Both the position numbers and the translations under genes were made by a program. The notes below the pieces were generated by a model, which made no database searches, was not told the DNA's origin, and saw only the letters and a program-made list of their open reading frames with translations. From contig NZ_RKME01000003.1 in the NCBI RefSeq assembly GCF_003797825.1, forward strand, positions 1-64,000: a stretch of 64,000 nt of DNA. The letters run 5' to 3'. The stretch's first letter is position 1. Each line of letters opens with the position of its first letter. The DNA comes from Gordonia sp. OPL2 (lineage in GTDB: Bacteria > Actinomycetota > Actinomycetes > Mycobacteriales > Mycobacteriaceae). Shown here one piece after another: positions 16,051 through 25,225 of the stretch.

Positions 16051-18057
16051 TCACGCGGCCCGCGTCGGACGGGACAGCGCTCCCGCCGACAGCTCGTCCA
16101 TCGGCAGGCATCGCGCACCCATGGCCGCGGCGAGTTCACCGGCGAGGCCGAGCCGAATCATCCCCTGTTCGCAGTCCACCACCACCGACTCCAGGCCGCG
16201 CCGCCCGATCGTCTCGGCCACCGCGCGTGCCCGGGCGGCGGCGTCCTTGCCGGCGGTCGCCCGGCCGTCGGTGAGGACGACGAGCAGTGGCCGACGTTGC
16301 GGTTCGCGTCGCGCCGCGCGCTCGACGAGTTCGCTTGCCGCCGTCAGCCCTTCGGCCAGCGGGGTGCGGCCGCCGGTCCGGATGTCGGCGAGGCGGCGAA
16401 CCGCGATGTCGACCGACTTGGTCGGCGGGACGGCGACCGAGGCCGTGGCTCCCCGCGCGACGACGACCGCGACGCGATCACGACGGGTGTAGGAGTCACG
16501 GAGCAGGTCGACGCAGATCTCGCTGACCGCCGAGAGACGTCGCCGGGCTGTCATCGACCCGGACAGGTCGACGACGAACACGACGAGATTGCCCTCCTGG
16601 CCGATGCGCTCGGCCGCACGCAGGTCGGATGCGCCGATGCGCAGCGCGGCGCCGGCGGTGCGGACCGACTCGCGTCCGGCCGCCGACAGGATCGTGCCGA
16701 ACAGGTGGACCGGGCTACCGTTCTCGAAATCGACTGCGCGCGTGTCGTGCCCACGGCGGGACCGGGCGCGTGACCGACGACCCGGGTCACCCTCCCCGAC
16801 ACCGGTGAGCCGTAGGCGCCGCATACGTTGTGACGTCTCGGTGGTGCGTGGGCTGCCGAATCTCGCGCCCGGCACCGTCTCCGACGGCGTCGGCTCGTCG
16901 GCGTCCTCGGCCGGCGGCTCGGGCGCGGAGGAGTCGGGGCTCGCAGACGAATCCGGACTCGACGCGGCCTCGGGCGGTGTCTCGGTTCCGTCGGCGCGGT
17001 CATCGGTCCCGGAACCGGGATCCGGCGGCTCGGTCGGGTCCGTCGGATTCGGGTCGTCGTCGGGACCGTCTGTCTCGGGTCCGGTTCCGCCGGACGCCTC
17101 GTCGCCCGCGTCCATCGCCTCGTCGAGCTGATCCGGCGACAACCCCGACTCGTCGAACGGATTGCGCCGACGACGGTGTGGCAGTGCCAGTTCCACCGCG
17201 ACGCGGACGTCGTCGGCGGTGACCTCGGCGGCCTGCCGCCACGCCGCGTGCGCGACCGCGGTCCGTGCGACCACGATGTCACCGCGCAGGCCGTCGACGG
17301 CCAGGTGCGCGCAGACCCCGGCGATTCGACGCAACTCGGTCGTCGGCACGGTCACCGACGACACGAGCTCCCGCGCGACCGCGATGCGGTCGGCGAGATC
17401 GGTCTCGGCTGCGGAGTACTCCGCGATGAAGCCCTCCGGGTCGGAGTCGTAGGCCATGCGGCGTGACACCACCTCGACACGCTCGTCGATGTCGCGGCCG
17501 GCGGCGACGTCGACCGCGAGACCGAATCGGTCCAGCAGCTGGGGCCGCAGCTCCCCCTCCTCCGGGTTCATCGTGCCGACCAGCACGAAATCGGCGGATT
17601 GGGTGTGCGACACGCCATCTCGTTCGATGGTCACCCGACCGCCCGCCGCGGCGTCGAGCAGTACGTCGACGAGATGATCTGCGAGGAGATTGACCTCGTC
17701 GATGTAGAGGACGCCACCATCGGCCTGTGCGAGCAACCCCGGTGTGAACTCCGCCCGCCCCTCGCTCAGGACCGCGGTGAGATCCAGCGACCCGATGACA
17801 CGGTCCTCGGTCGCGCCGATGGGCAGTTCGACGACCCGTCCGCTCCGGCGCTCACCGTCCGCGCCGAGGATCGGCCCGAGTCCTCGGACGATCGTCGATT
17901 TGGCCGTGCCCTTCTCGCCGCGGATCAGCACTCCGCCGATCGCCGGCGAGATCGCGGACAGGATCAGCGCGAGTTTCAGCGTGTCCTGGCCGACGACGGC
18001 GCTGAACGGATAGCGGGCCGGCGCGACGGCGTCCGCCGACCGATGTCGTCCGCTCAT
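16051..18057 (-). CDS. Fused AAA-ATPase/VWA magnesium- or cobalt-chelatase-like protein
   Basis: 668 residues combining both small chelatase subunits. Residues about 15-320 are an AAA+ domain of BchI type (Walker A GEKGTAKST, Walker B YIDEVNLL). Residues about 320-430 are a Pro/Asp/Glu-rich linker. Residues about 490-660 are a von Willebrand A domain with the MIDAS motif DLSGSMTA. Such I-D fusions occur in actinobacterial cob operons and may support CobN or another metal insertion; the large subunit is not in this window. The ATG at 18057 overlaps the stop of the GNAT gene upstream (ATGA). Confidence 0.88.
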   Translation of the reverse strand: MSGRHRSADAVAPARYPFSAVVGQDTLKLALILSAISPAIGGVLIRGEKGTAKSTIVRGLGPILGADGERRSGRVVELPIGATEDRVIGSLDLTAVLSEGRAEFTPGLLAQADGGVLYIDEVNLLADHLVDVLLDAAAGGRVTIERDGVSHTQSADFVLVGTMNPEEGELRPQLLDRFGLAVDVAAGRDIDERVEVVSRRMAYDSDPEGFIAEYSAAETDLADRIAVARELVSSVTVPTTELRRIAGVCAHLAVDGLRGDIVVARTAVAHAAWRQAAEVTADDVRVAVELALPHRRRRNPFDESGLSPDQLDEAMDAGDEASGGTGPETDGPDDDPNPTDPTEPPDPGSGTDDRADGTETPPEAASSPDSSASPDSSAPEPPAEDADEPTPSETVPGARFGSPRTTETSQRMRRLRLTGVGEGDPGRRSRARSRRGHDTRAVDFENGSPVHLFGTILSAAGRESVRTAGAALRIGASDLRAAERIGQEGNLVVFVVDLSGSMTARRRLSAVSEICVDLLRDSYTRRDRVAVVVARGATASVAVPPTKSVDIAVRRLADIRTGGRTPLAEGLTAASELVERAARREPQRRPLLVVLTDGRATAGKDAAARARAVAETIGRRGLESVVVDCEQGMIRLGLAGELAAAMGARCLPMDELSAGALSRPTRAA

Positions 18058-18536
18058 CGGGACCGGCCCGCCGACGGCGCCGGGTCACGCCGCATCGCAA
18101 TGTGCGGGATGCCGTCTTCGAGGTATTCGTCACCCTCGGCCAGGAAACCGAACTTGGCGTACATGTCGACGAGGTAGACCTGCGCATCGATCCGGCAGGG
18201 ATGATCACCGATCTCGGTGAGGGCGGCACCGAGGAGCTGCGCGGTCAGTCCCTGTCCCCGATGACCGCGTTCGGTGCACACCCGCCCGATGCGATACATC
18301 GGGCTGCCGTCGGCGGCCGGTGGGTCGACCAGCAGACGCAGGGTGGCGATGACCCCGTCGTCGCCGGAGATCCAGAACTGACGGGTCTGCGGGTCCAGGT
18401 CGCGGCCGTCGAGTTCGGGATACGGACACGCCTGCTCGACGACGAAGACGTCGACCCTCAGTCGCAGGATCTGATACAGGGTCGCCGCATCCAGATCGGC
18501 GGACAGGCTGTGGCGCAGTTGCCCTTCCGTGGTCAT
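18054..18536 (-). CDS. GNAT N-acetyltransferase, ElaA-like
   Basis: 160 residues with the GNAT fold: ILRLRVDVFVVEQ at the N-terminus (ElaA-like opening), an acetyl-CoA loop RGHRGQGLTAQL and a C-terminal YAKFGFLAEG strand. The substrate is unknown. It is the first gene of the run leading into the chelatase, cobO, cobB and kinase, with a four-base overlap to the chelatase. The ATG at 18536 is the natural start. Only about 70 bases separate it from mqo, and no cobalamin riboswitch fits there. Confidence 0.85.
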   Translation of the reverse strand: MTTEGQLRHSLSADLDAATLYQILRLRVDVFVVEQACPYPELDGRDLDPQTRQFWISGDDGVIATLRLLVDPPAADGSPMYRIGRVCTERGHRGQGLTAQLLGAALTEIGDHPCRIDAQVYLVDMYAKFGFLAEGDEYLEDGIPHIAMRRDPAPSAGRSR

Positions 18537-18606
18537 GACCTCGTGACTATCACACTCGGACTCTCCCGTACCAGCCACGTCGTCGGCGCCGCGTCGGATG
18601 CCGATC

Positions 18607-20136
18607 TCAGACCGCGGTGGCCGGGGCGTGGTCGGCTCCGACCGGAGGTGCGAGATCGTCACGCTTGAGCTGCAGGCTGGCGGTCGTCCAGTCCCAGACC
18701 TGACGGAACAGATCGCGGTCATCGGACAGTTTGCGGCCGAACGACGGGATCATCTCGGTCAGTGCGGGTCCCCAGCCCTCGTACTCGGTCGGGAAGCACT
18801 TCTCCAGGACCTGCAGCATCGCCGGCACGGCCGTCGATGCTCCGGGGGACGCACCGAGCAGCCCGGCGATCGTGCCGTCACCCGCGGTGACGACCGCCGT
18901 CCCGAACTCCAGGCTTCCGCCCACGCCGGTCTTGCGGATGACCTGCACACGCTGACCGGCTGTGATGATCTCCCAGTCGTCGCCGTCGGCCCGTGGAACG
19001 AACTCCCCGAGGGTGTTCACGCGGTCGGCTCGACTCGCGGCCAGCTCGCTGATCAGGTACTTGAGCAGGCCGAATTCCTGCGGCGCGATGGACAGCATCG
19101 GCAGCAGGTTGCCCGGCTTGACCGAGAAGGGCAGGTCGGTGACCTTGCCGCTCTTGAGGAACTTGGGCGACCACCCGGCGTACGGGCCGAACAGCAGCCC
19201 CGGCTTGTGGTTGATCACGCGGGTGTCGAGGTGCGGCACCGACATCGGCGGCGCGCCGACGGCGGCCTGGCCGTACACCTTGGCGTGGTGCTCGGTGATC
19301 AGGTCGGGGTTGGTGCAGCGGAAGAACTCGCCGGAGACCGGGAAGCCGCCGAATCCCTTTGCCTCCTTGATGCCCGACTTCTGCAGCAGGTGCAGCGCAC
19401 CGCCACCGGCACCGACGAACACGAACTTGGCGTGGACGGTGAACTTCTCTTTGGTCCGCAGATTGCGCACCTTGACCATCCAGCTGCCGTCGGACTGCTG
19501 CGAGAGGTTCGTGACGGAGTGGCCGAAGTAGATGTCGGCACCGGTGCGGCCGACGTAGTTCAGCAGTTGCTGGGTGAGGGCACCGAAATCGACGTCGGTG
19601 CCGTCGGTGAACCAGTTGAGTGCCACCGGGTCGGCGAAGTCACGGCCGGCCGACATCAGTGGGAGGCGGGCGGAGAACTCGGCGGGGTCGTCGATGAACT
19701 CCATACCCTCGAACAGGACCTGACCGGCCAGACGTTCGTGGCGCTTGCGCAGGTACTCCACGCCGTCGGCGCCATGGGTGAAGCTGACGTGCGGGATGGG
19801 ATTGATGAACTCGCTGGGATCCCCGAGGATGCCGTTGTCGACCGAGTTGGCCCAGAACTGGCGCGACACCTGGAACTGCTCGTTGATGTTGATCGCCTTG
19901 TCGATGTTGACGTCACCGTCGGCGGTCTTCGGCGTGTAGTTCAGCTCGCAGAGGGCCGAGTGGCCGGTGCCCGCGTTGTTCCACGGGTCGCTGCTCTCCG
20001 CGGCCGCGGCGTCGAGCCGCTCGAACAGGCTGATGGACCAGTCCGGCTGCAACCGACGCAGCAGCGCACCGAGCGTGGCGCTCATGATGCCCGCGCCGAC
20101 CAGCGCGACGTCCGTCTTGATCACCGTTTGAGACAC
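18607..20136 (-). CDS. mqo: Malate:quinone oxidoreductase
   Basis: 509 residues. The N-terminal FAD motif [14 protein letters not shown], the [18 protein letters not shown] segment and [12 protein letters not shown] are characteristic of Mqo. This membrane-associated flavoenzyme oxidises malate to oxaloacetate and passes electrons to the quinone pool, replacing or complementing NAD malate dehydrogenase in the TCA cycle. The GTG start at 20136 has an AGGAG site seven bases upstream. It is divergent from the hydrolase at 20320. Confidence 0.97.
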   Translation of the reverse strand: MSQTVIKTDVALVGAGIMSATLGALLRRLQPDWSISLFERLDAAAAESSDPWNNAGTGHSALCELNYTPKTADGDVNIDKAININEQFQVSRQFWANSVDNGILGDPSEFINPIPHVSFTHGADGVEYLRKRHERLAGQVLFEGMEFIDDPAEFSARLPLMSAGRDFADPVALNWFTDGTDVDFGALTQQLLNYVGRTGADIYFGHSVTNLSQQSDGSWMVKVRNLRTKEKFTVHAKFVFVGAGGGALHLLQKSGIKEAKGFGGFPVSGEFFRCTNPDLITEHHAKVYGQAAVGAPPMSVPHLDTRVINHKPGLLFGPYAGWSPKFLKSGKVTDLPFSVKPGNLLPMLSIAPQEFGLLKYLISELAASRADRVNTLGEFVPRADGDDWEIITAGQRVQVIRKTGVGGSLEFGTAVVTAGDGTIAGLLGASPGASTAVPAMLQVLEKCFPTEYEGWGPALTEMIPSFGRKLSDDRDLFRQVWDWTTASLQLKRDDLAPPVGADHAPATAV

Positions 20137-20319
20137 GAGGAACTCTCCTTCGCACAGCCTGGACGATCGACGCTGTCGCTGTTGCCGACGCGGTCGTCCC
20201 TGTCAACGGCCATTGTTCCCCATCCACCGCCGAACAACGGAATCGCCTCGGGCAAAGTGTGGGCTGGGCGACACTCCGCCGCCGATCGACGCGGGGACGC
20301 CTTCTCTACAGTGGACGAC

Positions 20320-21414
20320 GTGACCGCATCCCCCGGGCCCATCCCTGACGATGGCGGACCCGCTGCGAACTGGCAACCCGACCATCTGCTGGACCGCTAC
20401 GAGACGCTGACCCTGCCGCTGGGGCCCGACGTCGACGGCGAGGACCCGATCACCGCGACACTCGTCCGCCGGGCGGGCGGTGGGCCCGCGGTCAACGGAG
20501 CGGTGCTCTACGTGCACGGCTTCACCGATTACTTCTTCCACGAGCCCCTCGCGGACTTCTTCCACGAACGCGGGTATGCGTTCTACGCGATCGATCTGCG
20601 CAAGTGCGGCCGGTCCCTGAAGCCGCACCACACACCCCACCTCACCACCGACCTGCGCTGCTACGACGAGGAGCTCGACAAGGCGCTCGACGTCGTGGTC
20701 GCCGAGACCGCGACCGAGGGTGCCCCGGCACGGGTGCTCATCGCGGCCCACTCGACCGGGGGGCTGATCACACCGCTCTGGCTGGACCGAGTGCGGGCGT
20801 CGTCGCCGGCACGGTTCGCGCACGTCAACGGCCTGCTGCTGAACAGTCCCTGGTTCGATCTCCAGGGCAGCCCTGTTCTGCGCACCCCGGTCGTCTCCCT
20901 CGCCCTTCTTATCGCCGCCGCAGTCCGCCCGACGGCGGTCATCCCCCAGGAACTGTCCGAGGGCTATGGCCGCAGCATTCACGAGACGACCGGAGGTGAA
21001 TGGGCCTACGACCTGGCGTTGAAGCCGATGGGCGGGTTCCCGGTCACGTTCGGCTTCCTGCACGCGGTCCGGCGCGGCCACGCACGGTTGCACCGCGGTA
21101 TCGACGTCGGGGTGCCGACCCTGGTGTTGCGCTCCGACAAGACCATCTTCGGTCCTCACCGGCCGGCCGGTGTCGACAACGCGGATGTGGTCCTCGACGT
21201 CCGGCACATGACCCGGTGGAGCGGTTGCCTCGGCGACCGGGTCGCCGTGGTGCCGATAACCGATGCCCGCCACGATGTCTTCCTCTCGGTCGAGCGGGCA
21301 CGGTCCGCCGCCTATCGAGAGGTGGATGTCTGGCTGCGGGGCACACTCGGGATTCCGGCCTCGCCCGGGCACACACCGAGCCAGGACGCCACGATCAGAA
21401 CGGAGCACGCATGA
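20320..21414 (+). CDS. Alpha/beta hydrolase (Rv2854-like)
   Basis: About 364 residues with the alpha/beta hydrolase core: [12 protein letters not shown] (oxyanion region), a nucleophile elbow IAAHSTGGL in place of G-x-S-x-G, and a late ARHDVFLS histidine. Lipase or monoacylglycerol-lipase-like activity is possible; the substrate is unknown. No signal peptide is seen. GTG at 20320 is used, with an in-frame GTG at 20311 equally possible and no ribosome site for either. Its stop overlaps the mtr start (ATGA), so the two are coupled. Confidence 0.85.
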   Translation: MTASPGPIPDDGGPAANWQPDHLLDRYETLTLPLGPDVDGEDPITATLVRRAGGGPAVNGAVLYVHGFTDYFFHEPLADFFHERGYAFYAIDLRKCGRSLKPHHTPHLTTDLRCYDEELDKALDVVVAETATEGAPARVLIAAHSTGGLITPLWLDRVRASSPARFAHVNGLLLNSPWFDLQGSPVLRTPVVSLALLIAAAVRPTAVIPQELSEGYGRSIHETTGGEWAYDLALKPMGGFPVTFGFLHAVRRGHARLHRGIDVGVPTLVLRSDKTIFGPHRPAGVDNADVVLDVRHMTRWSGCLGDRVAVVPITDARHDVFLSVERARSAAYREVDVWLRGTLGIPASPGHTPSQDATIRTEHA

Positions 21415-22811
21415 GCGTCACCCAGGTCGTCGATCTCGCCATCATCGGTTCGGGCAGCGGCAATTCCATCCCGGATGACCGGTTCGACGACACGAGCATC
21501 GCCATCTTCGAGGAGGGCGTGTACGGCGGGACCTGCCTGAACGTGGGTTGCATCCCGACCAAGATGTTCGTCTACGCCGCCGAGGTGGCCGAGAATGCCC
21601 GCGAGGCCGACCGTTTCGGCGTCGCCGCCCATGTGGATGCGGTGGACTGGCCCGCCATCGTGGACCGGGTGTTCGGCAGGATCGACCCGATCTCGGTGGG
21701 CGGCAAGGAGTATCGCGAGGACGATGAGCGCTGCCCCAACATCACCGTCTACTCGTCGCATGTCGAGTTCGACGGACGCGACGCCGACGGGCGGTACCGT
21801 CTGGTCACCGACGATGCGCTCGTCCTCGCCTCGGAGGTGGTCCTCGCCGCCGGATCCCGCGCGACGGCGCCGCCGGTCATCGAGCAGAGCTCGGTGCGGT
21901 ACTACACGAACAACGACGTCATGCGGCTCGACCGCGTCCCAGAACGCCTGATCATCCTCGGAAGTGGTTACATCGCAGCCGAGTTCGCGCATGTGTTCGG
22001 CGCGCTCGGCAGTCGTGTGTCGATCGTGGCGCGGGGCCCGGCCATCCTGCGCAAACTCGACGCCGACGTCTCGCGCCGGTTCACCGAGATCGCGCAACAG
22101 AAGTGGGATGTCCACCTCGACGCGGCTGTCACCGAGGCCACCGACCTCCCCGACGGAGGCGTGCGTGTCAGCCTGGAGGACGGGACGCACATCGACGGTG
22201 ACGTCCTCCTCGTCGCCACAGGCCGCCGCCCCAACGGCGATCGGCTCAATCTCGGGTCGATCGGGATCTCACTCGACGACGAGGGGCGGGTCATCTGCGA
22301 CGAGCACGGCCGGACGCAGGCGCCGAAGGTGTGGACACTGGGCGACGTCAGCTCCCCCTATCAGCTCAAACATGTCGCCAACCATGAGGAGAGGGTGGTC
22401 CAGGCCAATCTCCTGAAGGGTTGGGACGCTGACGATCTCGATTCGTTCGACCATCGGTTCGTCCCGTTCGCGGTGTTCACCCATCCGCAGATCGCGTCGG
22501 TGGGCCTCACCGAGGACCAGGCCCGAGAACGCGGCCTCGACATCGCGGTGAAGGTGCAGGCGTACGGCGACATCGCCTACGGATGGGCGATGGAGGACAC
22601 CACCGGTTTCTGCAAGGTGATCGCCGAGCGCGGGACCGGCCGATTGCTCGGCTGCCACGTCCTCGGCCCGCAGGCACCGACGGTCGTGCAGCCCGCCATC
22701 CAGGCCATGTCCTTCGGTCTCGCTGCCCGGGAGATGGCGCGGGGACAGTACTGGATTCATCCGGCGATGCCGGAGGTGCTGGAGAACGCGCTGCTCGGCC
22801 TCGATCTCTGA
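21411..22811 (+). CDS. mtr: Mycothione reductase
   Basis: 466 residues of the pyridine nucleotide-disulphide reductase family. The redox disulphide is [13 protein letters not shown] (Cys42, Cys47), the NADPH-binding fold has [11 protein letters not shown], and the catalytic His-Glu pair lies in [12 protein letters not shown]. The opening IIGSGSGNS is typical of Mtr. It reduces mycothione disulphide to mycothiol using NADPH, keeping the actinobacterial thiol buffer reduced. It is coupled to the upstream hydrolase. Confidence 0.95.
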   Translation: MSVTQVVDLAIIGSGSGNSIPDDRFDDTSIAIFEEGVYGGTCLNVGCIPTKMFVYAAEVAENAREADRFGVAAHVDAVDWPAIVDRVFGRIDPISVGGKEYREDDERCPNITVYSSHVEFDGRDADGRYRLVTDDALVLASEVVLAAGSRATAPPVIEQSSVRYYTNNDVMRLDRVPERLIILGSGYIAAEFAHVFGALGSRVSIVARGPAILRKLDADVSRRFTEIAQQKWDVHLDAAVTEATDLPDGGVRVSLEDGTHIDGDVLLVATGRRPNGDRLNLGSIGISLDDEGRVICDEHGRTQAPKVWTLGDVSSPYQLKHVANHEERVVQANLLKGWDADDLDSFDHRFVPFAVFTHPQIASVGLTEDQARERGLDIAVKVQAYGDIAYGWAMEDTTGFCKVIAERGTGRLLGCHVLGPQAPTVVQPAIQAMSFGLAAREMARGQYWIHPAMPEVLENALLGLDL

Positions 22812-22857
22812 CCCGCTCGGACGGCGCGGGCCCGGGTGGCGCGCGTACGATCTCCAC

Positions 22858-23454
22858 ATGGCGATCGTCAACCGCGGGTTCGTCGGCCGTCGCGACCGCG
22901 ACGCGGGTCGGCTCCCACCAGGCCAGTATCGAACCTTCGACTTCCCGGTGCTGTCGGCCGAACCCACCCCGACCGTCGGTCTCGACACGTGGACGTTGAC
23001 CCTGCAGTCGTCAGATCATCGTGCACACACCTGGGACTGGGCACAGTTCCAAGCGCTGCCGCACGAGGACATCGTCACCGACATCCATTGCGTCACCCGA
23101 TGGTCGAAGTTCGAGACGCGGTGGCGCGGCGTCTCCTTCGACACCATCGTGAGCCGGCTTCCCTGGCCGGCCGACACGCACGTGATGGCGCACTGCCACG
23201 GCGGGTACACGACCAATGTGGCACTCGCCGACCTCGTCTCCGGTCGCGGCTGGATCGCCGACACCTTCGACGGCGAGCCGCTGTCGGCCGAGCACGGTGG
23301 TCCGGCGCGGCTGCTCGTCCCCCACCTCTACTTCTGGAAGAGCGCCAAATGGGTTCGGCGGCTGCGCTTCATGTCCTCGGACACGCCGGGCTTCTGGGAG
23401 AGTCGCGGCTATCACATGCACGGCGACCCGTGGACCGAACAGCGGTACTCGTGA
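22858..23454 (+). CDS. Sulfite oxidase-like molybdopterin oxidoreductase
   Basis: 198 residues with the Mo-cofactor fold of the sulphite oxidase/YedY family. Cys78 in TDIHCVTRWS is the expected molybdenum ligand, followed by AHCHGGYTTNVALADL and the terminal LRFMSSDTPGFWE. There is no signal peptide, so unlike MsrP it should be cytoplasmic. The next gene, 13 bases downstream, is a flavin reductase, and the two probably form an electron-transfer pair. The substrate is unknown. Confidence 0.85.
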   Translation: MAIVNRGFVGRRDRDAGRLPPGQYRTFDFPVLSAEPTPTVGLDTWTLTLQSSDHRAHTWDWAQFQALPHEDIVTDIHCVTRWSKFETRWRGVSFDTIVSRLPWPADTHVMAHCHGGYTTNVALADLVSGRGWIADTFDGEPLSAEHGGPARLLVPHLYFWKSAKWVRRLRFMSSDTPGFWESRGYHMHGDPWTEQRYS

Positions 23455-23467
23455 CTCGATGTGATCG

Positions 23468-24181
23468 ATGACCGACTGGCAGATCGCGACGGTGATCGCG
23501 CAGACACGGCACACCGAGAGCGCCCGATCGTTGCGCCTGGCCCTGTCCGAACCATTCCGTGGACTCCCGGGCCAGCACCTCGACATCCGTCTGACCGCCG
23601 AGGACGGCTACTCGACGGCCCGCACCTACTCGTTGTCGGACGTCCGGGAGAGCCGGACGGTCGAGGTCACCGTCGAGCGGGCCGAGGACGGTGAGGTGTC
23701 GCCCTACCTCGTCGACGTGGTCGAGGTGGGTGAACCGCTCGAGGTGACCCGACCACACGGCGGCTTCTTCACCTGGGACGGGACAGACCCGCGTCCGGTG
23801 CAGCTCATCGCCGGGGGCTCGGGACTCGCACCACTGATCGCGATGATCCGTACCCGTGAGGTCGCCGCCCCGATGGTGCCGTTCGACCTCGTGTATTCCT
23901 TGCGGTCACCGGATCGCATGCTGTTCGCTGACGACCTGCGCCAGATCGTCGAACGACACCGTCTCCCAGTCCATCTCGCATACACCAGGGTGGCGCCTGA
24001 CGACAAGGGCCGTCCGGTCGGCCGGCTCGGCGCCACCGAGCTCGCCGAGATCACCATCGCCGCCGACCGCGATCCGACGGTGTTCATCTGCGGCCCCAAC
24101 CGGTTCGTCGAACACGCCGCCGCTGCGATGGTCGCCGCCGGCCATCCGCCCGATCGGATTCGGACCGAGCGGTTCGGCTGA
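23468..24181 (+). CDS. FAD/NAD(P)-binding ferredoxin-reductase-like protein
   Basis: 237 residues. The FAD-binding part has ARTYSLSD (R-x-Y-S), and the NAD(P) part has IAGGSGLAPLIAMIR and the final FICGPNRFVEHAA. It lacks a C-terminal 2Fe-2S domain. It probably supplies or drains electrons for the adjacent molybdopterin protein, a pairing seen in other actinobacteria. The ATG at 23468 begins just after the upstream stop. Downstream lie short repeats with small hairpins. Confidence 0.85.
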   Translation: MTDWQIATVIAQTRHTESARSLRLALSEPFRGLPGQHLDIRLTAEDGYSTARTYSLSDVRESRTVEVTVERAEDGEVSPYLVDVVEVGEPLEVTRPHGGFFTWDGTDPRPVQLIAGGSGLAPLIAMIRTREVAAPMVPFDLVYSLRSPDRMLFADDLRQIVERHRLPVHLAYTRVAPDDKGRPVGRLGATELAEITIAADRDPTVFICGPNRFVEHAAAAMVAAGHPPDRIRTERFG

Positions 24182-24213
24182 GACGAGGAGCTGCCCTTCG
24201 TGACGCTCGGCTG

Positions 24214-24353
24214 GCGCCTCGCTCCTCAGGGAACAGGGATCAGGGTGAGGCAGCACCTCAGGGATCAGGCATCGGGGTGAGGCAGCACCTCAGGGATCAG
24301 GGTGTGGCGTGGCAGCATGCGCGCGCTCAGAACACTGCCCCTCAGAACACTGC
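24214..24353. repeat. Short direct repeats with embedded hairpins
   Basis: A 27-base unit GGGTGAGGCAGCACCTCAGG.. occurs at 24243-24269 and 24275-24301, each containing the hairpin TGAGG-CAGCA-CCTCA (24246-24260, 24278-24292). A third partial copy CCTCAGGG lies near 24214, and CTCAGAACACTGC is doubled at 24327 and 24341. The block fills the space between two convergent genes and may act as a terminator. It is too irregular to be CRISPR. Confidence 0.6.
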
Positions 24354-25166
24354 GGAGCGTAATGCGATCTCGCTCGCCAGGGCGGCAGCGGCGTTCTGCG
24401 GAATCCAGTGGTCGACGCCCGGCAGTTCGCAGAACCGGTAGTCGGAGTACGCGTACCGACTGCTCCCCTGAGCTTGCTCCCGTCCGAGCGCATCGTCGGC
24501 ATCGCCCCAGATCATCGTGGTGGGGATCTCCACCGGCGGGCAGGCCAACGTGTCGGCGATGTTGCCGGTGAAGTTCGCGCGATACCAGTTCAGCGGGCCG
24601 GTCAGCGCTCCGGGCTCGAGCAGCGGCACGAGTTCCTCGGCCGTCACGCCCGCCCGGCGCAGCAGCGCGCCCTTGCCGGCGCTCAGTTTCTCCTCGGCGT
24701 CGTCGGCGATGAAATCCTTGATGTACGACGACCGTTCGCGCTGATCGCTGGAACCCAGGGCATCCCGCATGGCCGACGGATGACCCGTGCTGGCGGCCAC
24801 GAGACTGGTGAAGCGATCCAGGTGCTTGCCGGCGAGATGCCAGGCGACGATGCCTCCCCAGTCGTGGCCGACGAGCATCGCGTAGTGCACACCGAGCGCA
24901 TCGAGCACGCCGAGGGCGTCACCGGCCAGCAGGTCGAGGCGGTAATCGTCGACGCCGGCCGGACGAGCACCGGGGCTGTAGCCACGTTGATCGAAAACGA
25001 TGGTCCGCAAGCCGCTTTCGTGCAATCTCGGGACGACGGCGTCGTAGCAGGAGCTGTTGACGGGGAATCCGTGGAGCAGCAGCACCCAAGTGCCGCCCTC
25101 CGGCCCTCCGATCCGGACGTCGAACGTGAGCTCACCGACGGTCACCGCGCGCTGTTCCGTGTCCAC
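24342..25166 (-). CDS. Alpha/beta hydrolase, epoxide-hydrolase/haloalkane-dehalogenase-like
   Basis: 274 residues. The oxyanion motif LLLHGFPVNSS is followed by the nucleophile elbow VGHDWGG, an Asp nucleophile as in epoxide hydrolases and dehalogenases, and a late GVDHWIPQ His. The acid is probably in IWGDADDAL. The reaction cannot be specified further. GTG at 25166 (V-D-T-E-Q) is chosen because the upstream frame to 25529 runs into cobQ. The stop lies beside a short repeat cluster. Confidence 0.85.
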   Translation of the reverse strand: MDTEQRAVTVGELTFDVRIGGPEGGTWVLLLHGFPVNSSCYDAVVPRLHESGLRTIVFDQRGYSPGARPAGVDDYRLDLLAGDALGVLDALGVHYAMLVGHDWGGIVAWHLAGKHLDRFTSLVAASTGHPSAMRDALGSSDQRERSSYIKDFIADDAEEKLSAGKGALLRRAGVTAEELVPLLEPGALTGPLNWYRANFTGNIADTLACPPVEIPTTMIWGDADDALGREQAQGSSRYAYSDYRFCELPGVDHWIPQNAAAALASEIALRSAVF

Positions 25167-25225
25167 CGGGCCAGGATAGGCGACATCCGACGGTGGCGGC
25201 CCGAGTCCTCGGCGTCGGGCGGCGA

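Noticed and set aside
18537..18606. Possible cobalamin riboswitch before the corrinoid run
   Set aside because: Only 70 bases separate the first gene from mqo, too short for the riboswitch, and no B12-box-like sequence is seen. The region before cobQ is likewise too short.
18598..20310. Very long plus-strand open frame across mqo (part of an 938-codon ORF)
   Set aside because: It is antisense to mqo, whose family motifs are complete; only the part from about 20320 (hydrolase) is real.
24214..24353. CRISPR-like array
   Set aside because: Only two good copies, five-base spacers and no cas genes nearby.
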